Translations under genes and position numbers: made by a program
Shown here: positions 1 to 11,889 of the stretch, in pieces
How positions within the stretch are numbered: position 1 is the stretch's first letter
Layout: each line of letters begins with the position of its first letter
The notes under the pieces: generated by a model
What the model was told of the DNA's origin: nothing
The model's input: the letters and a program-made list of their open reading frames with translations, nothing else
Databases searched by the model: none
Assembly: GCA_963556495.2 (NCBI GenBank)
Contig: OY747712.1
Coordinates: 20,867,735-20,931,734 of the forward strand
Source of the DNA: Valencia hispanica
Taxonomy: Eukaryota; Chordata; Actinopteri; Cyprinodontiformes; Valenciidae
DNA: 64,000 nt
Direction of reading: 5' to 3'

Positions 1-479
1 ATTGGTGATTTGTGATGCTACATAATTCATCGCATGGGGACAGAGCATATGTAGCAAGGAGCAATGGTCTGTAACAAGGGACTTTTTTACAAGAAGGGTC
101 AACAGAAAACAAAACATCAGGCCTTCCTTCACATTGTCAGCCAAAAGAATAGAGCCCGTCACAAACAGAAGAAGTAGATACAAAGTAGAAATACAAATTT
201 AAAAGCTTTCTGTGGCTTTTGGGAAGTCATAGTGATCAAACAAGAACTCCCATCAAGATTCGTCCTTTTCTATATCTTTTAGCACAAACACAGTTAAAGT
301 CAGAAGGTCAAAAACAAACTTGTGGAAGTTCAAATGATAACCTTTTGGTCACAGTGTGCAACATTCTCTAGTCATGATCACATCCAGTAAATCTCAGAGC
401 ACAAAGGGAAAGGATCTCTCAGTGTGAATAACATTTATTGATTCATTCCAAATTATAATCGATTTTTTAAAGAGACTAT

Positions 480-1345
480 TATTTTGTGCTTCTAACAGCT
501 AAAAGCCTCTCTGATGTCGCAGACTATTTGTTTTTTGGACAACAGGGTAAACAGCATCATGAAGACCAAGGAACACAACAGACAAGTCAGTGATAAAATT
601 ATGGGGAACTTTAAACCAATAGTAAGCTATAAAACAATATCCCAGGGTTTAAACATCTCACAGAGCACTGTCTAATCCGTCATCTGGAAATGGAAAGAGA
701 ATAGCACATCTGCAACCACACCAACACATGTTGTCCACTTGAACTGACCAGGCAAGGAGTGCATCAATCAGAAAAGCAGCCAAGATGGTCATTCTAAATG
801 TGGAGGGCCTGCAGAGATCTACATGCCAGGCATAAGAATCTTTTGACAGGACAAATGCTAGTTCTGTACCCAAAAAATGGAAAATGTTGGCCTAAAAGCA
901 AGACGCTAACCCTAACACCACACATTACCTTTTCTTTAGGATAGACAAGAAAGCTGTTCAGAATTGATGGGAATGTGGAAGGAGGCAAATACAAATCATT
1001 TCTGAAATAAAGCCCATTACAAGCCGGAAAAGACTTTAAACAGAGATGGAGGCTTACCTTTTAAAAGAACAATAACCCTAAACATGCCATCAGATATACA
1101 AAACACATTTATATCAAAGCATGCTCATGTGTTAAAATGGCAGGAGTGGAATGGCAGAAGGGGTGCTGAATACAAATGAAATCTACACCATGAATCATTT
1201 CCCTTACAATTCACAATGTGCTACTTTATGGTTGTCCTTCACATAAAAAAACAACAAAACACATTGAAGTTTGTGGTTGTGACATTAGAAAATATGGAAA
1301 AGCTCAAGTGGAACAGTATAAATAATTACGCAAGCACCCTTCATT
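480..1345 (+). mobile_element. Decayed Tc1/mariner transposon, family C
   Basis: This stretch resembles a common teleost Tc1-like transposon. Near 560-720 it carries the N-terminal helix-turn-helix transposase region in decayed form: a start-like ATG at 559, then 'atatcccagg', 'ctcacagagcactgtct' and 'tggaaatggaaagag'. Around 880-925 there is a remnant of the central catalytic region. The segment 1208-1340 matches the 3' untranslated and terminal part seen in other copies ('attgaagtttgtggttgtga', 'gaaaatatggaaaagctcaa'). Internal deletions and many stops leave no usable transposase frame. The ends are too decayed to define terminal repeats or a TA duplication. The 124-codon open frame at 1216-1590 runs through this 3' end and is not a gene. 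The family name is from remembered similarity. Confidence 0.65.
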
Positions 1346-2930
1346 TGATTAAAGCTAAAATAACAGACACTTGTCATAAAAAGCCCTTAACTGTGGTGGG
1401 TTTTATTGCCATTTTGGATGATTCTAGAGGAGATGCAACATGCAACCCATTGCATAAATCACAACTAAACACATCCGTCCCTACTCTCTTTATATGTGTA
1501 ACATCAGTGGATTTTGTGCTGCAACTTTTACCTGTTTTCTCAGTCATTCTCACACCTCTGATTACCTCAAGCTGTCTTTCTCACAGGTGAGTCTCAGCCA
1601 CATAACAACTCTTAAGAGTTGCTACAGTAACACACCTACTGACACAAAATTACCTTCACAGTTGGATTGTGCAGCAAGAACAAAATAAACACTGCAGCTG
1701 CAATGAACGTCATGGTAAAGGGCACCTTAGTTTGATAGACATTTATCTTGAAATACCCATTACAACACATGCTATCTGTTAATCAGACAGATGCAAAACC
1801 TGTAAATCTATAAATTGCAGAGGGACTCACTCCTTGCAGTTCAAACAAAAAGTTACACTGACGTTTCCACATGTTCACATCCTGCGCTATCTACTGAGCA
1901 TAAAAAGCTGAAGAATATTAAACTCTATACTGGGCTTGATTTGCCTTTCAGTGGCATCACCATTAATCACTTCTAACAAGGTTTGAGACACTGGAACAGA
2001 AGCAAGTCCCTTCCTGGCAATAGCAAAAGATGTGGCCCTTTTCATACACATATCTACACGTCTCTATCTTTCTAAGAACTCTGATTGCAATAATGCATAA
2101 ATAAACCTTTTATACTACCAAACAAACATAATTTCACCTTCTATTATTAACCCAACTGTTACCCTTCCTGCTGTAGGGGTATCAGAAATATTATGTTTTC
2201 ATGTTGCAAAAATATTCTCACTGCTGAGGTCTCAAACTTTAATTGGTCTTTTAAAACTCTAGAACTAAACGACCAACTAAATCATGACTTTCTATCTCTT
2301 CAGCAGATGTTCTCAGTTGAGCCCTCAGGCTGAAGCCTTGTTTAGTTTGCTTTATGTGCATTCCTTTACCAACAGACGAGGAAAACAGCAGATGTAAAAC
2401 TGCCATCCTTGCTACTTAAAAAAAGTCTAGAAAAAAATTATTATTTTTTTGTTAACATTAGAACATATTGTTAGATGAATAGTGCTCTCTGTAGAATATT
2501 AGTCTTTTGTGTAACCCTTAATATTGTCTGACATTTACAGTAATGCACATACATTCTTTCTGAGTTAGAAGAGACAGCACGGTGTGTTTCCCTTTATATT
2601 GTTTGCATTAGATTAAGGTCAGGGTTTTGACTTGGTAATTCTTTAACATTAACTTTAGAATCCTTAAGTCATTGTTTGCTAAAATGAGTTGTGCGACTTT
2701 TGGCTTGCTGCGTGACCCACTTTCTCTGTGCATTCATTTCATGGACAAATGCCTAGACTTCTTTTGAATCTGCTGAAATAATTTATAATTTATTGCTCAA
2801 CAGGCAAAGTGCAGTGTTTTTCTAATGGTGGATTTATGAACATTAAGATGAGCTAATGTTTCGATGAAGGTACTTATGGTTGCAGTGTAACCTAATAAGC
2901 TCTAATAGATATTCTTGCTAATCATCTATC
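1346..2930. other. No gene seen; AT-rich unique-looking sequence
   Basis: No open frame with coding character, no splice-bounded exon and no recognisable repeat was found here. Short open frames at 1494-1688 and similar lack supporting signals. Confidence 0.5.
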
Positions 2931-2954
2931 ACTGTGAAGTGTAAAAATGGTCTG

Positions 2955-3290
2955 AACATCCATCCATCCATCCATCCATCCATTTACACTTACAGTATCC
3001 AAGATCAGCTCATGGAGGTAACAGTGTTCCCAGGACAGAAAGGATTTATAGTGCTTCCAGCAATTTCTGGGTCAACCTCAGGGTCTCCTCCCAGTGAGAT
3101 ATTCCTGGATAGCCTCCAAAAGGATGCTCCCATTGCACAACCATTGTTTTAATATGGAGAAGGAGTTTTAGCAACCCTATGAACCTGGCATCTATGTTGT
3201 CTGGGGCTTTGCATACTGTCCCATACCAAAATGGCCTCAAAGAAAGGGTCAGACTAAGGGAAATTCTAAGACCTCAATGGCAGCTGAGCA
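2955..3290. repeat. (CATC)n tract followed by a LINE-like interspersed repeat fragment
   Basis: A short (CATC)n run at about 2957-2983 is followed by sequence resembling a widespread teleost repeat ('ggtctcctcccagtgagat'). The fragment has lost any reading frame. The family is not certain. Confidence 0.4.
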
Positions 3291-3334
3291 CACAATAGGT
3301 AAGGCTTGTTGGCGCTACGTGTAAAAACAAAAAG

Positions 3335-3480
3335 GGTAAATGGCCTGCATTTGTATAGCGCTTTTTCAGTCAGAGGACCACAACCCGCTTTACACTAAAT
3401 TCAGTCATTCACGCACACATTGCGTAACCCCCAAGGTTAGCTGGGTGGGAGGTGAAAAAGGATGTTGGGGCATAACAGAT
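3335..3480 (-). repeat. SINE/LINE 3'-end type repeat
   Basis: The segment 'tttgtatagcgctttttcag' and the following 'cgctttacac' are the hallmark of the 3' ends of teleost LINEs and their SINEs, whose tails read 'gcgctatacaaa'. Here that tail is on the minus strand. There is no coding capacity. Confidence 0.5.
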
Positions 3481-4480
3481 CTCAGTGTCAGTGATATATA
3501 ATAATTGTAACTATATCCAATTGGGTATTTGTATATAGCACTAATTTACAGCAAATTTCATCTCAACACTCTTTGCAAGAAAATCTAATTAGATAAAATC
3601 CACAAATACTACTATATGTATTCATTCAGATAAAAGTTATTCTTTATTTATCAAAGCTGTTACTTAAATGGTGTATTTGAAGAGATAAAGTATTATAGTA
3701 TTAGTTTGGGATGATAGTAATAGTTAGCCCAGATGCTGGGCTCAACGGTTAGAAAATCCCACTGTTTCTCCAAATTTAAACTGTAACGTGATTCAGTTTC
3801 ATACTAACATATGCAACAACAACAAAAAAAATAGTCCAGAATTAAGCAACCTTTTCCTGAAATAAAAATTATAATTGCCCATGTCTTGTTATTGTTATTT
3901 GTGTTTTCTTGGTTTTATCTTTAGAACATATGTAAAAATTTCACTGAGAAAACTGTAATTGGTAAGCAAGTATGATGCTGTAGTCAGAAAGCTGTTTGGA
4001 ATATTTTCACATTTTTGCACAAAACTAATGAATGACAGCAAATAATAGTCTCTAATTGTCTTATATATATATATTATATTCATCAAGGTACTAGTAAAGG
4101 TCTGTTGGGAAAATGTTGCATATCGTGTAGTATAGACGTGCAACTCTTTGTCAATAAGCCATGCCAACTTCATAGATAAAAATATCCTAATGCTGCATTC
4201 CTAGCTTGTTTCTGTCTTCTCAGAAGTGGCAAGACTTTTCCATGAATGTTTTATTTTTTCATATTTTGACTCTAACTAGAAGCAGACAACTTAAAAGGTA
4301 AATAAGTCTGAGAGTAAAGGCGAAATCTTTTAACTGGATGAAGATCAGAGCCTGAGCAACACCCTCTCTTTCTTCTCCTCCTCCTTTCACTGTGTCTCTT
4401 GAGCTCTAGGCCTCTTGCGTTTTTAACCTACAAGCCAGCCCTCCCGGTCTTATGAAAAATGCATTAGCCATGCTACATTT
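3481..4480. other. No gene seen; AT-rich sequence
   Basis: AT-rich with a short (TA)n run near 4060. The 92-codon open frame on the minus strand at 3895-4173 has low-complexity composition and no splice or start support. Confidence 0.5.
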
Positions 4481-4485
4481 GATAC

Positions 4486-4557
4486 TGTAGAGCCTCTGAG
4501 CACTCTCATGGCGCCAGTACATCTTGCTGTAGGCAAGTTCATCTTCCACAAAACCAA
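4486..4557 (-). CDS. Candidate orphan coding exon, product unknown
   Basis: On the minus strand a pyrimidine-containing acceptor (ending 'cactgtgccccag') precedes a 72-nt segment with striking coding character, followed by a GT donor ('CTCTACA|GTATCA'). Read with two leading bases, the exon is phase 1 to phase 1 and encodes GFVEDELAYSKMYWRHESAQ followed by Arg-Leu-Tyr. The sequence is rich in charged and aromatic residues and contains no low-complexity run. The same frame stays open on both sides of the exon, roughly from the TAG near 4610 to the TAG near 4410, so it could equally be part of a longer decayed transposon or gene frame. I do not recognise the protein. Local GC content is higher than in the flanks. 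No partner exon can be joined to it with confidence. Confidence 0.35.
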
Positions 4558-4789
4558 CTGGGGCACAGTGGGACAGACAGAAGCTATCTTTGGCTTGGCA
4601 CTACCACCGTCTGCAGTCTGAGTCAATTGTAATAAGAATAGTAGCTCAAATATCATTGAAGCTATAGATCTATGAAAGGCCATATATTTGCTAGCCTTTA
4701 TGGATGATTTTTTTTTACTTATGGTTTTCAACTTCAGTAAAATATATTAGTATTAATCTAAAATATAAAACAATTTAAATCTAGTGGTG

Positions 4790-5265
4790 ATGTCATGAGC
4801 TCAAGTGTTTTTAGTGCCATAGTTTTGTGGTACTACTTTAAAGCTGCTGAGTTTGCTTAGAGTGCTGCAGAGAGTGCACCATGTGGCCATTAGATGAACT
4901 GCAGTTAGCTAAATGCGCACTCCGGTGACGATTGAAGCAGGTGGTCATTAGTCCGAGCTCTACGATAGTCAGAGGGCATGCTCTTGCTCTTTTTTTACTC
5001 AAAAAGTTCTTCTCTTCTTTGACTTACGTGGAGTTTGTGTGGGTGTCTGGGATGGCTAGCTTGGCTTATATAAAGGCTAACTGACTGGGAACACCGCCTC
5101 CTCGTGAACGTGTATACGTGGGCACGTCACGGCACACACTCTCTCAAGCACCCCTGGTTGTTCGAACCCAAATCCCTTCAAAATAAATGGAACTGCAACT
5201 CCTACATGAAACCGCGGCAAAACGTACTAGAGTCAATCGTATTGTCAGGACATGAAAAAACTGAC
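4790..5265 (+). other. Possible LTR-like promoter and poly(A) segment
   Basis: A TATATAAAGG box near 5069 and an AATAAA signal near 5183 are about 115 bp apart, in sequence beginning 'tgtcatgagc' near 4789 and reaching 'gtcaggaca' near 5252. This promoter-R-poly(A) spacing is typical of a retroelement LTR. No convincing target duplication or TG...CA boundary was found, so the call is weak. Confidence 0.25.
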
Positions 5266-5508
5266 TGTAGATTAAAAAACTGTTTTGTTTTTTTTTGTTA
5301 ACAAAAATATTACATCATGGAATTTTAAACATGATAGCGATGTTTTCGCTGCTATTTAACAATATATGTACAGGTGTGCACAAATATGCTTTTAATCTAA
5401 TACATGTCGTCTATTCTGCTACAGTTTTAAATGGCTTTCAGAAAGGAGTCAGACAGCTTTTTACTTTCATGGAAATGCTGTTTGTCCAAAATGTTACAGT
5501 CTTTAAAC

Positions 5509-6246
5509 CAGTGTTTCTCAAACTATGGGGCGAGACCCTCTAGTGGGGCGCAAAGGTATTGGAGGTGGGGTGTGACATCAACGGGATTTAAATAGTTTCC
5601 CCCCCCTAGATTCTGTCGTTGTGAATGTTTCACTGCACTGTAAATTAAATCAACCAACTCCCCCCTCTCACAAAATTAAACACACTCAAACAAATTAGCA
5701 ATTGTGATCATCATTGTAAACAGAACCGGGACATGGAACATCGGGCTGGGAGTTTGACGTTGGAATACATTGCAGCAGAACAAAACAAGCTGAAATAGCC
5801 GCATTATCAGTGATTCCATCTACAAAATGTGCAAATATCTAAAAAGATCAGGGAACGTTTCAGAGTCAGAGAAGTCACACGGTCAACCACGGAGGAAATA
5901 CAGGGATGAGTATCTTACTCTTTATTTATTTTATTTTGTATTTTTGAAAGCTTTGTAAATTTGATAAAACTACAACTTTTATTTTCTCCAACTGTGAGCT
6001 GAAGTTCTACATGTAGCAACTACTGACAGCATATATTTCTAGGCCGGTTTTATACCAGTGCCCAACCCCTTTTTCCAACTAATTTATACCCTTAAAAACT
6101 TGTAGACCAACTCGGCTATTTAAATAAAAAAACACGTTAAAAATCAGGCGTGGTCACCATTCTGTTGGGGTGATTAAAGCAGGGGGGCTTGTGTATGCTT
6201 CTTTGTCCAAAGTGGGGAATGATAAAAAAAAGTTTGAGAAACACTG
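5509..6246. mobile_element. hAT transposon, non-autonomous, intact ends
   Basis: The element is bounded by perfect 16-bp terminal inverted repeats, CAGTGTTTCTCAAACT at 5509-5524 and its complement at 6231-6246. They are flanked by an exact 8-bp target duplication CTTTAAAC (5501-5508 and 6247-6254), the hallmark of hAT transposition. At 738 bp it is far too short to encode a full transposase. A scrap of hAT/ZBED-like reading frame survives on the plus strand from 5827 (SESEKSHGQPRRKYRDEYL), resembling the linker before the catalytic domain in ZBED/SCAN-type hAT proteins. It is therefore probably an internally deleted derivative mobilised in trans. The identical duplications suggest relatively recent insertion. 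Confidence 0.88.
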
Positions 6247-6254
6247 CTTTAAAC

Positions 6255-8433
6255 TGAAAAGTATGCCAAATGTATTTTTTTATCCCTTTTTGCACTCTTT
6301 ATTTACATTTTGTCATTTTTTCTCAGTTTGGGCCATCACTTACAAACATCTATTCTGTTTTGAAATACTGTCCTTACACAGAATGAACTTGGTTAAGGAA
6401 CTCTGAAAGGTCATTGCTGTCATCTCCCCTGCCGAGTGGCTGATTCATTGTGTTGCCATTTATCTATGTGATGGTCATGCTGATGGTAGCTGAATAACCG
6501 ATGTTTGACATCATGGTGCAGTGTTATAGGTAAGTATGGGCTGTTATTGCTCCAAACAGACGTTAATGTCTTTTGGTGTTTTCAATTTAATTTAATATTA
6601 GTGGATTCAAAAAGAACGTGTGCGATCTGTAAGTAGATATGATTGTTGTCAGTCTTGTTTAAAATTTAAACAGTCACAATTTATGTTATAGTTAGCAAAA
6701 AAACCAACAACTATCTTTAAACATTTAATGTCAAAAGATGTGCATTAAATTCTTATGTGTGCTCTTTTCTGTGATCTCAGCACTAAATTTGTCTCTTTAA
6801 TAACAGGGGAAAAAGCTAATATTGTCACGCTCTTTTCCCTCAAGTCACCAAGCAGCTTCACTTTTCATTGTTGGATCTGGATTAGTTTGCTCACATTACA
6901 TGTGTAAAATGCCTACAGTGGATGTTCTAATCAAATTATACACTGCAAAAAGAACATAAACATGACTGACAGGTTAATATCAGTTTCATCATCCCACAAC
7001 CACACAGATTTGGAAGAAATATTGATGTCAACTCCTTGTCGTCAGTAGAAAATGTTGTTCTGCTTTCTGAATTAGGTGGATTATGTTTTTTATTTCAAGA
7101 TCAAAACCCGGTAAAATAATAAGTTAGCTTACATTCCAAAACATGTGCTGCATAGCATACTATCACACGCAGCCTCTTAGTCTTAGAGAAATGACCCAAG
7201 GACTTCATAATGATAATGTTCAGTGAGCCATTTCCCCCCGTTTCCATGCTCTCCCTCTACCATGTGTAGTTTCTACAGAAAAGATTATGCTTGAAAATGG
7301 AACAGAGTCAAGAAGGATGGTTTGCATTGTGTATGCATTGTGACGAGGTCAGTCACCAGGCTTCTCTGGCATGGATTGTTATAATTAAAAGGAACAGAGG
7401 CTTATTTCTTAATGCGCTTCAGCGAGCTAAGTTAAGGCATCATGTTCCCAACTTTTAATGTAATTAATTTCAACAGCAATGTTTATGGAAGTTTAAATAA
7501 AGCCTGCAGAATATTAGTAAGTGAATACTGTCTAAGTTCTGTTTTCTAACTGGTTTGGAGCAGTAGTAAATAAAAGACAACGTCAAAAATCCATGTATCA
7601 TTTGTCCTTTCCATTTTCGATTGACAAAAATCAAAAAGTGAAAATGTGATTGCTTCTTTGTTATTTGTTTTTAAATCAGTTACCAAAATGGTGTTATTTT
7701 TAATATATTACATATCTGTCTCTAATCAAAAATACCATATTGAAAAACAGGCCGCATGACCAAATTCGATTTTAATATTTAATTGCTCGGATGTACTAGT
7801 TTCTGCGACTATCAGAAATAAGTCGGAATTAGTGTTTTTGGATCTGGTGGAAATCAGAAGTGAATGCAAAGCAGTCACTGACCTAGTTGAACTCTATGAC
7901 TGGAGATCTCAAGATTAATAACAGAAAGTCGGTTTTTGTTGTTCTGATACTAATTCAACATTTTATTATTATTGAATAATAATAACTATTATTGTTTTTA
8001 CAGTTTGTTTTCAATTTAACAGATCAAAGATGGCATAACATTAAGGAGTTTTAAACAAGGCTCTCACAAAGTTTTCATGGGTTGCTGTTCCCCACGAGCT
8101 CTCTACAAACTAGCTCTCGACAAAACCGTTTTTCTCCTGTTGTCCAGCAGCGAACTGGTGCTGGTGTTAGCACAGTTTTTTGGGGCCTAGAGCCACGGCT
8201 TGGGCCATTGAAACCAAAAGATTTGGTGCTAAGTTAGTAGTATGGAAATCCCCAGTTTTGCAGACTTGAGAAGGTGTGGTCAAAAATATACTGACTGGTA
8301 CTGAGAACAGACAGAAACAGAAAAAAAAGAGAAGTCGATTAAAGTTACAGTTGAAGTATTAACTAATTGAAAGTTAGTTGCAGCGCAAATGACAATATTT
8401 GTAAATGAATCTATTTTTATGAAAAAATAATAC
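6255..8433. other. No gene seen
   Basis: No coding segment or defined element was recognised. Sequence near 7740-7960 has the look of an old interspersed repeat but has no identifiable ends. Confidence 0.45.
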
Positions 8434-8441
8434 ATAATAAT

Positions 8442-8861
8442 TAGGGAAGTGTATTGGCAAAAATCTGGTGATACGATATGTATCACAATACAGGGGAGAC
8501 GACACAATATATTGCAATACTATGAGTAAAACTATATATTGTGATTTTTAAAACATAAGTTAACTGTAGAAAAACTGTCACAGCATTTTAAACACTCCAA
8601 CCTGTTTCATACTTTAACACATCCAGTTTTATTACTAGATCTAGTTGATCCACTGGAACAAACAAGGTGAAAACAGCCACCTACTAGCGATCATACTTTT
8701 AATTTTAATTTGAAAATTACTGCTATCATTAATGGTTCCATTCAAATTCTAAAAAATAAAAATATATAAAAATCAATACATTCCATCCTCCTATATTGAT
8801 ATAATATTATGACATAAAATATCGCAGTATATTTTCATATTGATATTTTCTTACAACCCTA
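8442..8861. mobile_element. hAT-like MITE, 420 bp
   Basis: The ends read TAGGGAAGTGTATTGGC and (complement of the right end) TAGGGTTGTAAGAAAATATC, sharing a short imperfect terminal repeat. The flanks carry an 8-bp duplication ATAATAAT at 8434-8441 and 8862-8869, as expected for hAT. The interior is AT-rich with several 'gatacgatat' / 'atatcg' motifs and no reading frame. The duplication is low-complexity and sits beside an (ATA)n run, so it is less decisive than the one at 5501. Confidence 0.65.
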
Positions 8862-8869
8862 ATAATAAT

Positions 8870-10540
8870 AATAATCTAAAGACATGGGATCCCAAGGCTT
8901 ACAGTTGAGAGTGTTTCCATAATAACACTATATACTCTATACATTCTGCCTTGGTAAATGGCTCTGATCATTTAAGACAGAAATATTATAACATGATCGA
9001 TGAAGAAGTATTGTTTCTGGCTGTCAAGTGGTGCTCACTATTATCTAGCCGCTCTCTTGCCTGAGGAAAGGATTCAGCTGAAACTCTACCTGCAGTGTTT
9101 TGATGCTTTGTACTGTGTGTGCCACTTTGATAGCTCTGTTGCTACAGTCTGATGTAATTTATAGGCCTATATTTCTACATGTTAATATGACAGAGTGAGA
9201 CAGATTAACAGCACAGCTGAAAGCTGACACAGTGGCTAAGAGCCATTGATTTACTGGAAATAAAAGAACTGAAACCAGAAGAGGAAAGCAAAGTGAGAGT
9301 GAGCCTCTCTGACCTAAACCTTCAAAGACCTCTCTTCCTCTCCTTAAAGGCACACAAGCAAGGGAGGAACTGTTTTAGAAAGATGGCTTGCTGCTTTTAA
9401 ATTTAATGGTATAATCTGATAGAAAAGAAATCTAATCATAGTCATACGATTACCGTGAATATATCCTGTTGACGGTTTCAGGTCATGATTTGTTATTTTT
9501 CATTTTTATGTAAACAGAAGATTTGTTCATCAAAAGCTTACTAATAAGCTGTGGTAAATGAAACAAGATAAAACTTTAAATTGTTGCTTGTCTAATCGGC
9601 TAAACTCTTACGTAGAACCATAACATTGCAAAGCTAAATGTTCCATTTTGTGGCATTAATTTAAAAGAACAACATACACCGCATCAAAACTCAATATTAT
9701 CCTTTTCCCTGTCAGATTTGGAATAACTTGGAATCTTTTTGGGCTGGGCAGCATGTGGTAATAGTTATTCAAGTCTAACTCTGCTTCTGTACAAAAAAAA
9801 CACAATACATTAAATCAAAAGTTCTGTTAGCTACAAAAAAATATTCTTACCAAGGATTGAACAAAAAAGAAGACATATGTTACATTGCCAGCAGATCAGG
9901 GTCTATTTTACTATTAAAGTTGTATTTGCTGAGATTCTCTATTTCTAAAGCAAGAGGGAAAAAAAATTGTCTTTCTCATGCTGTTAGGCTTGAGAAAGTT
10001 TTGCTGAAGCATACGCAGTCTGGAAAATACATATTTGAAGGCCTGCTTATTTTGTAGGTTTGCTCACTTAAAAAGCACATTTGTATAGTGATTTCATTTA
10101 ATGAAGAGAATTCTTGATTCAAAATATAAACCAAGTGTTCAGTTAAAAGTTGATTTGCATACTCCTGTGAAAAATAATATCTTACTAAGAAGACAGACTT
10201 TTGGCCCCCACAGATGTTGATTTGCCTATGTGGGATACAGATCAATCAAAAAATCAATGACAGATATTCCTGGCGTAAACTGGTTATGAGCAACAGTAGA
10301 GGTCAGCACACCTGACCACAGAATCAATCTCCTCCATTCCAGCCTCTCTACCACCATCTGCAAGATTAAAGAGTCCAAGAAAGAAAAGAAACCTGAACAA
10401 GGCTCTGCATTCAATAAGCGTTCCTATATTTTTCCTTTCAAAGTTCCAGACTTTTCAACACTAAATTTTCAACACTGTTTTCTGCAGTTTTTAAAGCAAT
10501 GTGGAAATTTGATTACAAAAGATTCACCTTGAACTACTTA
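8870..10540. other. No gene seen
   Basis: AT-rich sequence with only short, low-complexity open frames and no recognised repeat boundaries. Confidence 0.45.
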
Positions 10541-10544
10541 AAGC

Positions 10545-11160
10545 TGCAGTCCGGAGAATATATTTATGTATCAAAGTTTTATAAATCTTTAAAATGATAG
10601 TGAGGTTCAATACTATGATAAAAGGCTAGTGCTCCACAACACTTGTTATTTTTCTTAATCCCACCTTCCTCCCGTAGACCCCTATGCATTTCACACTGAG
10701 GGCCAAATTTTTTTAGCCAATAGAATTCCAGTTCCCGCATCGTCAGCTGTCAATCAACTTGCATGCGGATCGCGCAAACATGTGAACAAGGGGCAGCACA
10801 TACAGACCACTCCGTGTCTTCCCATTTACAGTCGCCATATTGTGAGAGAGCATCAGTCATGCAGAAGTTGGTCACCTCCGAAATGTCCATCTCACCTCCG
10901 AAATGTCCATAGCAAAAATACAATCGGGTGGTGCTCAATAGCACTTGCTGCTTACTTCTTTGACTCAGTGTGTCACCACAGGTGAAGAGCGTGCACAACT
11001 GCTGCGATAGGAGCTGAAAGGAGGGAAGGGAAGGGAAGGGGCGAGGGTTTTGGGAGGGGCCTTGGTACGTCAGATTTCTCACTGCTTCCTTATAAGGACT
11101 GACTTAGAAAGTATATTTTCAAATTCCAGGGAAATTCCAGAGAAAAGTGTTAAGGAACAC
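10545..11160. repeat. Unclassified GC-richer interspersed-repeat-like block
   Basis: This block starts at 'aaagctgcagtccggagaa' and is richer in CpG than its surroundings. It contains an imperfect direct duplication of CACCTCCGAAATGTCCAT (about 10874-10891 and 10896-10913) and a (GGGAA)n run near 11025. It resembles teleost repeat consensus fragments, but no terminal repeats could be paired. The overlapping open frames on both strands are by-products of low stop-codon density. Confidence 0.35.
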
Positions 11161-11224
11161 ATTTTTTCATTAACATACCATGGCATTTTTGTAAACATAT
11201 TCTGGACATTTGAGTATAAAAGGG

Positions 11225-11450
11225 CTGGACGATATGGACCAAATGTTATATCTTGATATTTTTCAGCTGAAATCCGATTTTTGATATATATCTACATATT
11301 TTTCTTCCCAAAAAGGTATGAACAAAAAAGCATTTAAGAATCTAAGCTACATGTCTCAAATGTCACACAGGCACTTTTATTGACATACAGCTGTAGATGT
11401 ACATTAGAAACAGTGTAAAAAATAGAGTATCGCCATATAGTATTAATACT
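11225..11450. repeat. Possible hAT-like MITE end, truncated
   Basis: The motif 'gggctggacgatatggacc' followed by AT-rich 'cttgatatttttcagctgaa' resembles the terminal part of a common teleost MITE. A decayed counterpart may be 'gtatcgccatatag' near 11429. No duplication was found. Confidence 0.35.
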
Positions 11451-11889
11451 ACCCTCTTGAATAAAATTAGGTTCTATTCTTCCGAACCAAATTAGTTATA
11501 GCTTTGCTATTAAAAAGTACTGTTTTGGGTCAGGGGTGGATTGGTGTTGAAATTCAGCCCAGGAGCTTGGTTCTTAGAGCCCTTTTATCTGATCGCACTA
11601 AGGATGCAAGCGGAAGCATAATTTTAATAAAAATACTTATAATAGTTGCATAACAACATAAGATATAACATCTAACATGTGAGTATTTGTTAAAGGATAT
11701 GAGCAAAATAAAAAATTTAAATGAGTTGTTGAGGACTGAGAAAAATAAAACAGATCTAATCTTTGGAGGCTGGAAGTGCATAAAAACCAATTCAATTAGA
11801 TTTATCAACAATTTTTAAATATTCTGTGGTGCAAAACATCTTTTCACAAACAGCGAACGTCATCTTAACAAAACCAGACTGAGACTCCT

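Noticed and set aside
1216..1590. 124-codon plus-strand open frame
   Set aside because: It begins inside the 3' untranslated end of a decayed Tc1 and runs into unique AT-rich DNA; no domain or splice support.
5155..5175. GTTCGAACCC resembling a tRNA B box
   Set aside because: No A box, acceptor stem or cloverleaf can be built around it.
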